Shown: positions 35,665 through 44,168 of the stretch, piece by piece
Layout: every line of letters begins with the position of its first letter
Numbering within the stretch: the first letter of the stretch is position 1
NCBI RefSeq assembly: GCF_000021965.1
Contig: NC_011832.1
Coordinates: forward strand, 186,001 to 250,000
Origin: Methanosphaerula palustris E1-9c
Lineage (GTDB): Archaea; Halobacteriota; Methanomicrobia; Methanomicrobiales; Methanospirillaceae
Reading direction: 5' to 3'
Length of the DNA stretch: 64,000 nt
Notes under the pieces: generated by a model
The model's database searches: none
What the model saw: only the letters and a program-made list of their open reading frames with translations
Told to the model about the DNA's origin: nothing
Made by a program: the position numbers and the translations under genes

Positions 35665-37293
35665 ATGCAATTTAAAAGCACTCAACAGGACGAGAGATGT
35701 GTGGCATTTACTGGAGGCAGAATCCTCACTATGGGCTCACCAGAAGAGGTGGACTCTGTTATCTTTCAATCGGGAAAGATCATCAAGACTGGACCTTCAA
35801 AGATACTTGATGAATTTATTCCGGAAGATATAATCAATCTCCATGGAAGAACGCTGGTTCCGGGTTTTATCGATGCTCATCTTCATCTCTCATTCGGATG
35901 TTTCCTTCCAGAATGGGCTGATCTGAATGGGTGTGCGAGCAAAGAAGAGATCCTGGCAAGAATGAAGAAATATGCGGAAACTTATCCTCAAAAGGAATGG
36001 ATTGTCGGGTTCCCATGGCTTAATTCATTATATGATGGTACTGGTCTCTCTCGTGCGGATCTGGATGCCATTTTTCCTGATAGATCTGTTGTACTGATAC
36101 ATACTACATTTCACTCAATGCTGGTAAATTCACAGGCTCTTAAACACGCGGAGATCACTCGTGAATCTCCTGATCCAAGATCTGGCTTCATAGAAAGGGA
36201 TAAAAATGGCGAATTATCAGGTACTTTGATTGAATCAGCCTGTATTCCACTTTATATTCAAATATTAGCGTTCGATTCCACGACATATGCGGATCTGATC
36301 GAAAGAAGTGGTAGGGAACTACATCAGTTTGGAATTACAGCTATTCATGATCCCGGCGTGACTCCTGATGCGGAATCTGCATATTCACAACTGAATGCAG
36401 AAAAACGACTCCCCGTTTCGGTTCTTATGATGCCCCATGGGATGACTCTCTTGGATAACCAGGTTGGTGAGCGGCTGCAGGGACCCATTTCTGGAGAAGG
36501 TGATGAATGGTTACGGACCGGCCCGGTAAAAGTATTTGGAGATGGAGTTCTCATGGAATCAACTGCGATTTCAGTAACGATCAATGGAGAGAAGATAGCA
36601 AGTGGAACGTATCGGAATGATTTTCAGGATGTTCTCATCGATGCTGTCTCCCATGGATTTCAGGTCTGTGTGCATTGTCTTGGAAATCTGACAGTCGACG
36701 CTTCATTAGATTGTTTTGAATCTGCAAGGAAACATGCCCCGCCAGGCTTCGTTATCCGACCCCGGCTTGAACATCTCAACATCCTCAGTCAGGATCAGAT
36801 TGATCGACTTGCTTCCCTAAATGGATGCGCCTGTGTCCAGCCTCAATTTCTTATGCGGGCCGGACATTTGAATAAAACTCGATTTGAGGGGACGAAGTGG
36901 TTTGCTTATGCTGATATGAGAGATGCGGGAGTGGTTCTCGCTGCTGGCAGTGATTATCCGGGAGGATTTATGGATGCCCGGGATGTGATTGCGTGCTGCA
37001 GGATGGGAGCAACGATGAATGATGGGCAAGGAAATACGATCTCCCCCGAACAGGCTCTCCCATTTGAACAGTGGCTGTGGATGTACACTGCTGGAAGTGC
37101 GTATGTCGGAGGTCAGGAATGTGAACGGGGAATGATTCAAGAAGGATTGGTTGCAGATTTTGTAATTCTTGAGGGAGATCTGAACCCTGATAACCCGCCG
37201 GTTGTTGCTGAAACCTGGATAGCAGGCAGACGGGTCTATCTCCGGACTAGAAATGAGAACAAAACGCCCGTTCCAGGTTTTGATCATGAATAA
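35665..37293 (+). CDS. Amidohydrolase, YtcJ/AepA type
   Basis: 542-residue metal-dependent hydrolase. The N-terminal composite beta domain leads to TLVPGFIDAHLHLSFG, the first metal site. GITAIHDPGVTPDAES, VCVHCLGNLTVDASL (His), RPRLEHLNIL (His) and LAAGSDYPGGFMDARD (Asp) give the remaining ligands and active-site residues. The C-terminal beta strands (VADFVILEGDLN, ETWIAGRRVYLR) close the fold. YtcJ-like enzymes hydrolyse amides of unclear nature. It is the probable target of the divergent TetR. A+T-rich codon use sets it apart from the surrounding genes. Confidence 0.85.
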   Translation: MQFKSTQQDERCVAFTGGRILTMGSPEEVDSVIFQSGKIIKTGPSKILDEFIPEDIINLHGRTLVPGFIDAHLHLSFGCFLPEWADLNGCASKEEILARMKKYAETYPQKEWIVGFPWLNSLYDGTGLSRADLDAIFPDRSVVLIHTTFHSMLVNSQALKHAEITRESPDPRSGFIERDKNGELSGTLIESACIPLYIQILAFDSTTYADLIERSGRELHQFGITAIHDPGVTPDAESAYSQLNAEKRLPVSVLMMPHGMTLLDNQVGERLQGPISGEGDEWLRTGPVKVFGDGVLMESTAISVTINGEKIASGTYRNDFQDVLIDAVSHGFQVCVHCLGNLTVDASLDCFESARKHAPPGFVIRPRLEHLNILSQDQIDRLASLNGCACVQPQFLMRAGHLNKTRFEGTKWFAYADMRDAGVVLAAGSDYPGGFMDARDVIACCRMGATMNDGQGNTISPEQALPFEQWLWMYTAGSAYVGGQECERGMIQEGLVADFVILEGDLNPDNPPVVAETWIAGRRVYLRTRNENKTPVPGFDHE

Positions 37294-37338
37294 AGAGGGA
37301 ACTATTCATCTTGTTAGGTTGGTGTGCAGGGGATCGTT

Positions 37339-38028
37339 ATGACTTTTCCCAACGGTGAACGCCACCTCCGGCTCCGGGGATTCTTCTTCGGCCTTATCCC
37401 CATAATTCTCATGGGTGCTGTCCTCTTCATTGGGGCAGGCACCTTCGCGTGGCTCGCAGCGTGGGCGATCCTCGGTGTCCTACTGGTAACGACGGCTATC
37501 ATCTCCTTCACATGCAGCACAGATCTCATCCAAGAACGCACGCTGGAGCAGGAAGGGGTAAAAGAGTATGACAGAAAAATGCTCTGGCTCCTGAACCTTG
37601 TCGGGTTTCTGACGCTCTTCATTGCCGGCCTCGATCTTCGGTTCGGTTGGACCGGGCAGATCAGTTTTTCTCTCCAGGTCGTGGGATTTATTCTGTTTCT
37701 CCTTGGATACTGCCTCTTCTCTTGGGCGATGCTCTCGAATAGGTTCTTCTCGCGGATCGTCCGGATACAGGACGAAAAAGGGCATAATCCCGTCACCACC
37801 GGCCCTTATCGCTTCGTGAGGCATCCCAGTTACCTGGGATTCATCGTCATCGTACTTGTACAGCCAATCGTTCTCGGCTCTCTCTTGGCGTTGATCCCGG
37901 CCCTTGTCACGGCAGCAGTGATCGTATGGCGGACCAGTCTTGAGGACAGGACGCTGGTGCTCGAACTCAAAGGCTACGAAGCCTATGCGCGGCAGGTTCG
38001 GTACCGGCTCGTCCCGGGGGTGTGGTGA
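37339..38028 (+). CDS. Isoprenylcysteine methyltransferase-like membrane protein
   Basis: About 230 residues, five hydrophobic segments. The C-terminal half has the family signature: NPVTTGPYRFVRHPSYLG (about residues 150-168), then a hydrophobic hairpin and WRTSLEDRTL ... GYEAYARQVRYRLVPG, as in ICMT/PEMT methyltransferases that use S-adenosylmethionine in the membrane. The ATG at 37339 is preferred over a GTG at 37324. The substrate is unknown; many archaeal members are unassigned. It starts 45 nt after the amidohydrolase, so possible co-expression. Confidence 0.82.
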   Translation: MTFPNGERHLRLRGFFFGLIPIILMGAVLFIGAGTFAWLAAWAILGVLLVTTAIISFTCSTDLIQERTLEQEGVKEYDRKMLWLLNLVGFLTLFIAGLDLRFGWTGQISFSLQVVGFILFLLGYCLFSWAMLSNRFFSRIVRIQDEKGHNPVTTGPYRFVRHPSYLGFIVIVLVQPIVLGSLLALIPALVTAAVIVWRTSLEDRTLVLELKGYEAYARQVRYRLVPGVW

Positions 38029-38507
38029 AAAGGATCATGGCACAGGATTCTCAGGAAACAAGCGGGGGGCAGGCGGTCTCATGACTCACACCAATGGGAT
38101 AACCACGACGAATTGTTCATAAAACAGCGCGGAGTCGGTAGCATTACTGATATGAGCAGTAGATAATCCGGATCAGAGCGGTTTTTTGATGATAGATGCA
38201 GCAGAAGGTCCCGGGTGGGCTGGTCCGGTCGTCATTATCCCGGCCAGTTAATATTCCCGAACCTCCTGTATCAATGGCATTATCCGGACTTGTTGGGTCT
38301 TTGAGATAGATCAGAAGAGACACAATAGGAGAAGGAAGTGGTCATCACAGGTTTGTCGACAGGCTGTCCCTGCATGTCACTCATATTCCACTCACCTCAG
38401 GACTGGTGGTCCCTTTTATCTGCTTGTCGGGGGGTTGGTTTTGATCGCACACAGCAGCGTGACCGCAATCTTTATCTGTAATTTCCTCAATCAGTGGAGG
38501 TACTGGT
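38029..38507. other. Gene-free gap with PEBP promoter
   Basis: No gene recognised in 479 bases. Near its end, AATCTTTATCTG (about 38467-38478) may be the TATA element of the following gene, and GTGGAGGT lies 7 nt before that gene's ATG. The rest shows nothing clear. Confidence 0.4.
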
Positions 38508-38981
38508 ATGAAATCACTGATCGTAACATCTATGGCGTTTAACGAGGGAGCGATGATCCCGATTGCCTATACCTGCGATGGAGAGGACATCTCCCCTGAA
38601 CTGGTGTGGGCCGACACCCCCTTGGGAACCATCAGTATCGCGGTGATCGTTGAGGACCCCGACGCCCCGGGCGGGGTCTTCATCCACTGGGTGCTGTACA
38701 ACCTCCCCGGGGGTACTGCCAGCCTCATGACCGGTGTCCCAAAAGTCCCGCACCTCCCCGACGGGTCAGAGCAGGGGATGAACAGTTTCGGCCGCTCTTC
38801 ATATCGGGGGCCCTGCCCGCCGAAGGGGCAACGGCATCGCTACTTCTTCCGGGTTTTTGCCCTGGACCAAAAGGTGAACATCCGGGGCAGTACGACGGCC
38901 GAACACCTCAAGACTGCCATGAAGGGGCATGTTCTTGCAGAGGGATACTTGATGGGGACCTACCAGCGGGTTGATCGATGA
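38508..38981 (+). CDS. PEBP (YbhB/YbcL, Raf kinase inhibitor-like) protein
   Basis: 157 residues, complete. The family's ligand-binding signatures are seen: CDGEDISPELVWADTP, VEDPDAPGGVFIHWVLYNLP, NSFGRSSYRGPCPPKGQRHRY and FRVFALD. These cytosolic proteins bind phosphorylated head groups, but the physiological role in archaea is not known. It stands alone with its own promoter and a good ribosome-binding site (GGAGGT). Confidence 0.93.
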   Translation: MKSLIVTSMAFNEGAMIPIAYTCDGEDISPELVWADTPLGTISIAVIVEDPDAPGGVFIHWVLYNLPGGTASLMTGVPKVPHLPDGSEQGMNSFGRSSYRGPCPPKGQRHRYFFRVFALDQKVNIRGSTTAEHLKTAMKGHVLAEGYLMGTYQRVDR

Positions 38982-39644
38982 ACATGGAATCCTCACCATC
39001 GAAAAATTCCCGGCATCCATTCAGACAGGTCAATATATTTTAGATTTAGTTAACTTGCTGATTAATCATATCAGAATAAAACATATTATATGGTGGTTGG
39101 TCATCACCGGAGATGCCGCTCAAACTGCACTCTGTGGGGAGAGGTAGTTCTGAAAGGCTTTTGGTGAATGGCTCTCTGACAGCACAGATTCCATGGGTAT
39201 CTGCAGAGTCTTCTCATTAAGAAGGCACTGTTCAGATAGACTCCGGCCACCGGAAAAGATACGTACCCTTGTCACTGCTCGCTACAGTGATTGTAAGATA
39301 CATAAATCAGGTTATTGGTTTTGTCACTGAGGGAGGGATTGATCCTTCTATATCAATCTCTCTTCAACCAGAAACTTCTGATAGCAGATTGTCTCTTCTT
39401 CTCATATCCTGTCTCTGGTACGGAGCAACCCCCGATTAAGCCCTTGTTTCATCAAGAGTTGAAATATTTCTGGAGAAGTATCAACGAACTTGGTCGAGAT
39501 CTTTCCATCATCGGTATCTTTCAATAAGTAATTTGGGCAAAAAAGAGAGACGAACTCTGCCAAAGCAGATCAGTCGCCTTCTGTTCGAGGATCATTGTAC
39601 CCAAAAAAGGGAGGATCCATCTCCTGTTTGAATCTGTGCCTGGA
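38982..39644. other. Gene-free gap between PEBP and fdhB
   Basis: 663 bases with no convincing gene. At 39047-39058 TTAGTTAACTTG contains the perfect palindrome AGTTAACT, resembling elements near the molybdenum genes. A-runs at 39539-39544 and 39603-39608 read as T-runs on the minus strand and may terminate fdhAB transcription; the second lies about 40 nt after the fdhB stop. Confidence 0.4.
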
Positions 39645-40898
39645 TCAGGCCTTATCTGCTGGTGTGAAGACGTTCAGATAGATCTGATCGCTGCCGGTCT
39701 TACCAAGTCTGGCTCGTTCGCTCTTCTCGTCGACGAGGGCAAGGAGAGGCAGGGACATGTCTGCACCTGGCTTGTAACCGAAGAGATCCTCGAGCTCGAC
39801 CTGTTGAGCGTGCATGAAGAGGGAGTTTGGTATCTCCATGGGGCAGATCTCCTCGCACTGGCCGCAGTTCACACAGGAATCGGCGATATGTGCGAACCGG
39901 ATCAAGTGGAACATGAATGGCACCGGCAGTACTCCCGGCGCGACCAGTTCCGGCTTCTTGGTGGAGCATTCCACACAGTAACATATCGGACACTGATCGA
40001 TGCACTGGTAGCACTTGATGCAGCGTGACGTCTCCTTCAGGATCTTATCGAGCCGCTCCTTTCCCGTACCGAGGTTTCCAAAGTCCTTGGCCCGCCACTT
40101 GTCACCGAGCTTCAGCATGGCACCTTCGATCTTGCCACGGATCGCGATACCCTTCGGTTCTGCCGCCTGCACGTTCATAACACCGGCTTTCTGGGCTGCA
40201 TTGAGCAGTTCTGCACCTTTCTCACTGCAGACCTCGACGAAGGTCGCCTTGCCTGCCTTATCTCCGATGACACCCCAGTTTCCTGCTGCGAGATCGGCCT
40301 GACGTGGAACCTTCGCCTTGCACCGCCGGCAGTTGGTCCTGCGGCCGTAGCCCTCCTCCTCAAGTTCATCGACGGTGATCCCCTTATGGCCACCTTCGTA
40401 TTCGATGATGAACTGGCCCTTGTCGATCTCCTCCTTGTGGACATCGTTCGGGTCGACACCGTATTTCTTCTCGATCATCTCGCGTGCGACCCCTGGGTTG
40501 ACTGAACCACCACAGTTCACCCCGATCATCAGGATGTTATCCATATTGATCTGTTTCCGCTTGGCCAGTTCGTACATGGCCATGGCATCACAGCCCTTCA
40601 CAGTGACCCCGATCTTCTTGTCCTTTGCACCATCCAGGTACTTCTTGATCAACTTCGGAAGGAGGAGAGTACCACAGTGAAGGGACCCTGCCGTCTTTTC
40701 GAGGTCAGCCGGGTCGGTGATCAGAGTTGGGACCGCATCGTACAGATCCACACCCTTCTTCACGGTGAAGACCGCATCGACGATCTTGTTCTCAAGCGCG
40801 AACTTCCAGAGGCCGGTAACCGCCCCTCCACATTCGGCCTTGTCAGCAATGCCTGCATCGTTAGTCCAGGCGTAGACCATATCTCCTTTTGCTACCAT
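39645..40898 (-). CDS. fdhB: F420-dependent formate dehydrogenase, beta subunit
   Basis: Passes electrons from formate oxidation to coenzyme F420. The 417-residue protein has the FrhB/FdhB domains (VYAWTNDAGIADKAECGGAV, CGTLLLPKLIKKYLDG, KGCDAMAMYELAKRKQ, IGVNCGGSVNP) binding FAD and F420. Ferredoxin-type clusters follow: a Cys-rich CIKCYQCIDQCPICYC (about 303-318) and CVNCGQCEEICP (about 351-362). Its ATG overlaps the fdhA stop by 1 nt, so the pair is co-translated. Terminator-like T-runs follow on the minus strand. Confidence 0.95.
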   Translation of the reverse strand: MVAKGDMVYAWTNDAGIADKAECGGAVTGLWKFALENKIVDAVFTVKKGVDLYDAVPTLITDPADLEKTAGSLHCGTLLLPKLIKKYLDGAKDKKIGVTVKGCDAMAMYELAKRKQINMDNILMIGVNCGGSVNPGVAREMIEKKYGVDPNDVHKEEIDKGQFIIEYEGGHKGITVDELEEEGYGRRTNCRRCKAKVPRQADLAAGNWGVIGDKAGKATFVEVCSEKGAELLNAAQKAGVMNVQAAEPKGIAIRGKIEGAMLKLGDKWRAKDFGNLGTGKERLDKILKETSRCIKCYQCIDQCPICYCVECSTKKPELVAPGVLPVPFMFHLIRFAHIADSCVNCGQCEEICPMEIPNSLFMHAQQVELEDLFGYKPGADMSLPLLALVDEKSERARLGKTGSDQIYLNVFTPADKA

Positions 40899-42967
40899 CA
40901 GTTCGCCTCCGTTACTTTCTGAATCGAAACACCACAGTGCTTCAACTCCGGCATCTTGGATAATGGGTCGAGTGCCGTGTTGGTGAGCATGTTCGCCGAA
41001 GCGTTTCCAAAGTGCATCGCCATGTAAAGAACGCCCTTGCCAATTTCGTCGGTCACTCTGGCGTGGGATTCGACTTCACCTCTCCTGCTTTTGAGGAGGA
41101 CCTTATCGCCGTTTGCGATCCCGAGTTCTTTCGCGTCCTCAGGGTTGATCTGGACATAACCTTCTGGAACTTCGTAGTCCAGCACTGCTGCCCGTCCTGT
41201 CTGGGAGCGGGAATGATAATGGAAGATCAGTCTCCCGGTCATCAAGGTGAAGGGGTACTCAGCGTCAGCTACCTCTGCCGGCTGCCTGTATTCAAGCCCG
41301 AAGAAGGTTCCAAGTCCGTCTTCTGATCCGAACCGTTCCTTGTGCAGGATCGGGGTGCCAGGGTGCTCGACCGTTGGGCATGGCCAGTGTACAGACTCCG
41401 GCTTCTCCATCCGCTCGTAGGTGATCCCGAACATCGAAGGGGTGACCTTCCGCATGTCGTCCCAGATCTCCTCGGCTGAGGTGAATTCGAATCCTTTTAA
41501 GCCGAGTTTCTGTCCGAGCATGGAGAAGATCTCCCAGTCGGCCTTGGCGTCACCAGGTGGTGGTACTGCCTTGCGAACACGGTTCACACGCCGTTCTGCG
41601 CTGGTGAATGTGCCGTCCTTCTCGGCAAAGCATGCCCCTGGCAGGATCACATCGGCATACTGAGCGGTCTCGGTCATGAAGATGTCCTGAACCACCAGGA
41701 AGTCGAGTTTCTTTAAGGATTCGATCACATGGTTGGTGTTTGGATACGTGACGACCGGGTTCAGGGCAAAGATGAACATGGACTTGATCTCGTCGCCACA
41801 GGCGTTGATCTGCTCGGTCAGGGTGGTACCGTACCAGTCTGGCAGGTCGGTGACCCCCCAGGCCTCCTCCATCTTCTTCCGTGCTGCAGGGTCTGCAACC
41901 TTTTGATATCCTGAGAATACGTTTGGATATGCTCCCATGTCGCAGGCACCCTGGACATTGTTCTGTCCACGGTATGGGTTGACACCAACACCCTCCCGGC
42001 CGATATTGCCGCAGAGCATGGCGAGGTTACCGAGTGAACGGACATTGTCTGTTCCGGTAGTTTGCTCGGTGATCCCGAGGCAGTAGATGATCACGGCGTT
42101 CTTGGCGTCAGCATACTCGAAGGCGATCTTCTTGACCGTCTCGAGCGGGACACCATGGATTGCTTCTGCATCGGCGTAGTTCTCCACCGTCTTCTTCAGG
42201 TCTTCAAAGCCCTTGGTCCTCTTTTCGATGAACGCAGTGTCGTGCTTACCTTCCTTAATGATCCAGTACATCATCGAGTTGAGCAGGGCGATGTGTGTGG
42301 AGGGGTTGTACCGAAGGTAGGTGTCGGCCAGTCTGGCTGTCGGGGTGTACCGTGGGTCAGCCACGATCAGCTTAGCACCCTTCTGGTGGGCCTGGACGAT
42401 CCTGCGTGCTGCGAGTGGATGTGCCTCGACTGCGTTCGACCCCATCATGAAGATCAGGTCCGTGTTGAGCAGGTCGGCGAACGAGTTGGTGGCCGCTCCT
42501 GAACCAAACGAGAGCGAAAGCCCTGCGACCGACGGACCATGGCAGATCCTCGCGCAGTTGTCGACGTTGTTGGTCTTGAAGGCCATCCTGGCCAGTTTCT
42601 GGAGCAGGTAGCACTCCTCGTTGGGGGTGCGGCATGAGACCTGGAACCCTAAGCCGTGGGGCCCATACTTGTCTGAGGTCTCCTTCATCTTGCTCGCGAC
42701 CAGGTCCAGCGCCTCATCCCATGAGGCCTCGACGAACTTCCCATCCTTCTTGATCAGTGGGGTGGTGAGTCGATCTGGGCTGTGGACATGTTCCCAACAG
42801 GTTGCACCCTTTGGACAGAGTTTGCCCTGGTTCACTGGAGTCCGCTTGTAGGGCTCCACGCCTACCACCTTGTCGTCCTTGACGACGAGGTTAAGCCCGC
42901 AACCAACGCCACAGTACGGGCAGGTGGTGGGTACATATTTCAGTGTCTCTGATTCGGTTGTACTCAT
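40898..42967 (-). CDS. fdhA: Formate dehydrogenase, alpha (molybdopterin) subunit
   Basis: Catalytic subunit that oxidises formate to CO2 at a bis-molybdopterin guanine dinucleotide Mo or W centre. Cys16, Cys19, Cys23 and Cys51 (CPYCGVGC ... LCPKG) bind a [4Fe-4S] cluster. By alignment with E. coli FdhF, the metal ligand is Cys142 in CARICHGPS; it is Cys, not selenocysteine. The C-terminal domain (from about 560, GRLIFHYHSRSQTGR) binds the cofactor. 689 residues, complete. An AAGGAG site lies 10 nt before the ATG and a TATA-like TTTATAAT about 50 nt upstream. Confidence 0.96.
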   Translation of the reverse strand: MSTTESETLKYVPTTCPYCGVGCGLNLVVKDDKVVGVEPYKRTPVNQGKLCPKGATCWEHVHSPDRLTTPLIKKDGKFVEASWDEALDLVASKMKETSDKYGPHGLGFQVSCRTPNEECYLLQKLARMAFKTNNVDNCARICHGPSVAGLSLSFGSGAATNSFADLLNTDLIFMMGSNAVEAHPLAARRIVQAHQKGAKLIVADPRYTPTARLADTYLRYNPSTHIALLNSMMYWIIKEGKHDTAFIEKRTKGFEDLKKTVENYADAEAIHGVPLETVKKIAFEYADAKNAVIIYCLGITEQTTGTDNVRSLGNLAMLCGNIGREGVGVNPYRGQNNVQGACDMGAYPNVFSGYQKVADPAARKKMEEAWGVTDLPDWYGTTLTEQINACGDEIKSMFIFALNPVVTYPNTNHVIESLKKLDFLVVQDIFMTETAQYADVILPGACFAEKDGTFTSAERRVNRVRKAVPPPGDAKADWEIFSMLGQKLGLKGFEFTSAEEIWDDMRKVTPSMFGITYERMEKPESVHWPCPTVEHPGTPILHKERFGSEDGLGTFFGLEYRQPAEVADAEYPFTLMTGRLIFHYHSRSQTGRAAVLDYEVPEGYVQINPEDAKELGIANGDKVLLKSRRGEVESHARVTDEIGKGVLYMAMHFGNASANMLTNTALDPLSKMPELKHCGVSIQKVTEAN

Positions 42968-43295
42968 GTAACATCGTCTCCTTATGTCTGCTCTGTGCGA
43001 TCAGACCGTTTTTAGAGATTATAAATCAAAATTTTTTCTGGAATTATTTAGTCCTTCCCTACCTAGTTAACTATAAATGCTGTACTAACTTAACTCAAAA
43101 CCCACCCGGATTATACAAAAAATTTAAGAAACGAATATGCCGCGCAGTTATCGGGTCTCATCGACTGGGATATCCCCGACATCCCCGCAGGGTGATTGAG
43201 TCGATCTTCATTTGTACTCATCTCATTTCCACTCGGGAGAGGAGGTTCGCTGGAAGAGAAAAGATGTAAATTACGTGGTCATCCAATACCTGTGC
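42968..43295. promoter_or_regulatory. Divergent promoter region fdhA / FmdE-like gene
   Basis: 328-base intergenic region with A/T-rich elements for both directions: TTTATAAT on the minus strand near 43017-43025, and GGATTATACAAA on the plus strand near 43108-43119. Between them lie the perfect palindrome TAGTTAACTA (43064-43073) and ACTAACTTAACTC (43084-43096), possible binding sites of a shared regulator. Confidence 0.5.
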
Positions 43296-43928
43296 ATGTC
43301 GCGTACTGGCGAGAGAAACTTTGACGACTTCCTGTCCCAGGCTGAGAGGCTGGGCGTTCCACCCCGGTTGAGAGAGGAGATGGCACTGTGTGGGGAGTTC
43401 CACACCTATCCAGCACCAGGGCTGATCATTGGGGTCTCTATGGTCGAGTATGCCCGTGAACTGCTCTCGATCCGGCCTGGGGAGAAGATCTATGCGGTCT
43501 GTGAGACACCCAAGTGTCTGCCCGACGCTCTTCAGGTGATCCTGCACTGCACCTGTGGCAACAACCGGTTGCGGATCGTTCGGGCCGGGCGGTTCGCGTT
43601 CACTGTCAACCGGGCGTCTGAGGAGTCAATGGCACGGGGCTTCAGGATCTTTGTCGACCAGGAGAAACTGAAGACCTGGCCGACGCTGCTGGCCTGGTTC
43701 ACTCATGACTCCTGCTTTGATAAGAAGACGATGACGGACCGCCTCTTTGAAGAGATCCTGACTGCCGGCCAGCAGATCCTCTCCAGTGAACGGGTCAGGG
43801 TGCCGGTTCATAAGAAGGAGTGGTGGTCAACGAAGATCTGTGAGTCCTGCGGGCAGATGGTCCCGTCCACCTTTATGTCTGGGGGTGTATGTGCTGCGTG
43901 TGCAGACAAATACTATGAACTGGAGTGA
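43296..43928 (+). CDS. FmdE-domain protein with C-terminal zinc ribbon
   Basis: About 210 residues from the ATG at 43296 (MSRTGERNFDDFL); the frame is open upstream to 43212 but that part is not protein-like, and the exact start is uncertain. Residues 30-140 match the FmdE domain found beside formylmethanofuran dehydrogenases: FHTYPAPGLIIGVSM stands where HGHxCPG is usual, and then ETPKCLPDALQVILHCTCGNNRL and GRFAFTV. The first metal motif keeps one His, but the second His and the Cys are replaced by Tyr and Ala. The end has a zinc ribbon (CESCGQM ... CAACA). Its role is unknown; it is divergent from fdhAB. Confidence 0.78.
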   Translation: MSRTGERNFDDFLSQAERLGVPPRLREEMALCGEFHTYPAPGLIIGVSMVEYARELLSIRPGEKIYAVCETPKCLPDALQVILHCTCGNNRLRIVRAGRFAFTVNRASEESMARGFRIFVDQEKLKTWPTLLAWFTHDSCFDKKTMTDRLFEEILTAGQQILSSERVRVPVHKKEWWSTKICESCGQMVPSTFMSGGVCAACADKYYELE

Positions 43929-44020
43929 TCCCTGTCACTGAGCCCCGGGGGCAAGACAGCCTTGGTTCCTTTTTTGGATATAATTGAAAACTTGAATCCA
44001 TGATCTGCTTTATTTTTAAA

Positions 44021-44035
44021 ACCCTTAGAAAGGGT
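44021..44035 (+). repeat. Short perfect hairpin upstream of the DUF3494/NosD gene
   Basis: ACCCTT (44021-44026), AGA, AAGGGT (44030-44035) form a 6-bp stem with a three-base loop. It sits just before the TATA-like AATATATATACA (44040-44051) of the following gene. It may also be the terminator of the preceding gene. Confidence 0.45.
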
Positions 44036-44039
44036 CTAT

Positions 44040-44052
44040 GAATATATATACA
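44040..44052 (+). promoter_or_regulatory. TATA box of the large surface protein gene
   Basis: AATATATATACAT is a strong TATA-like match about 120 nt upstream of the proposed ATG at 44169, which implies a leader of roughly 90 nt. Confidence 0.5.
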
Positions 44053-44168
44053 TTTCTATTTTTATCCTGATCGCGATGATCAAAGGGACCTCCGAACCTC
44101 TTCCCACATGTGCGGACGTATAATAATTGTTCAATAATGAGGAAAGTATATCGTGTCTGGAATTAAGC

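Noticed and set aside
39315-39527. 70-residue frame in the gap before fdhB
   Set aside because: No domain, no ribosome-binding site that stands out and no neighbour relation; too short to support.
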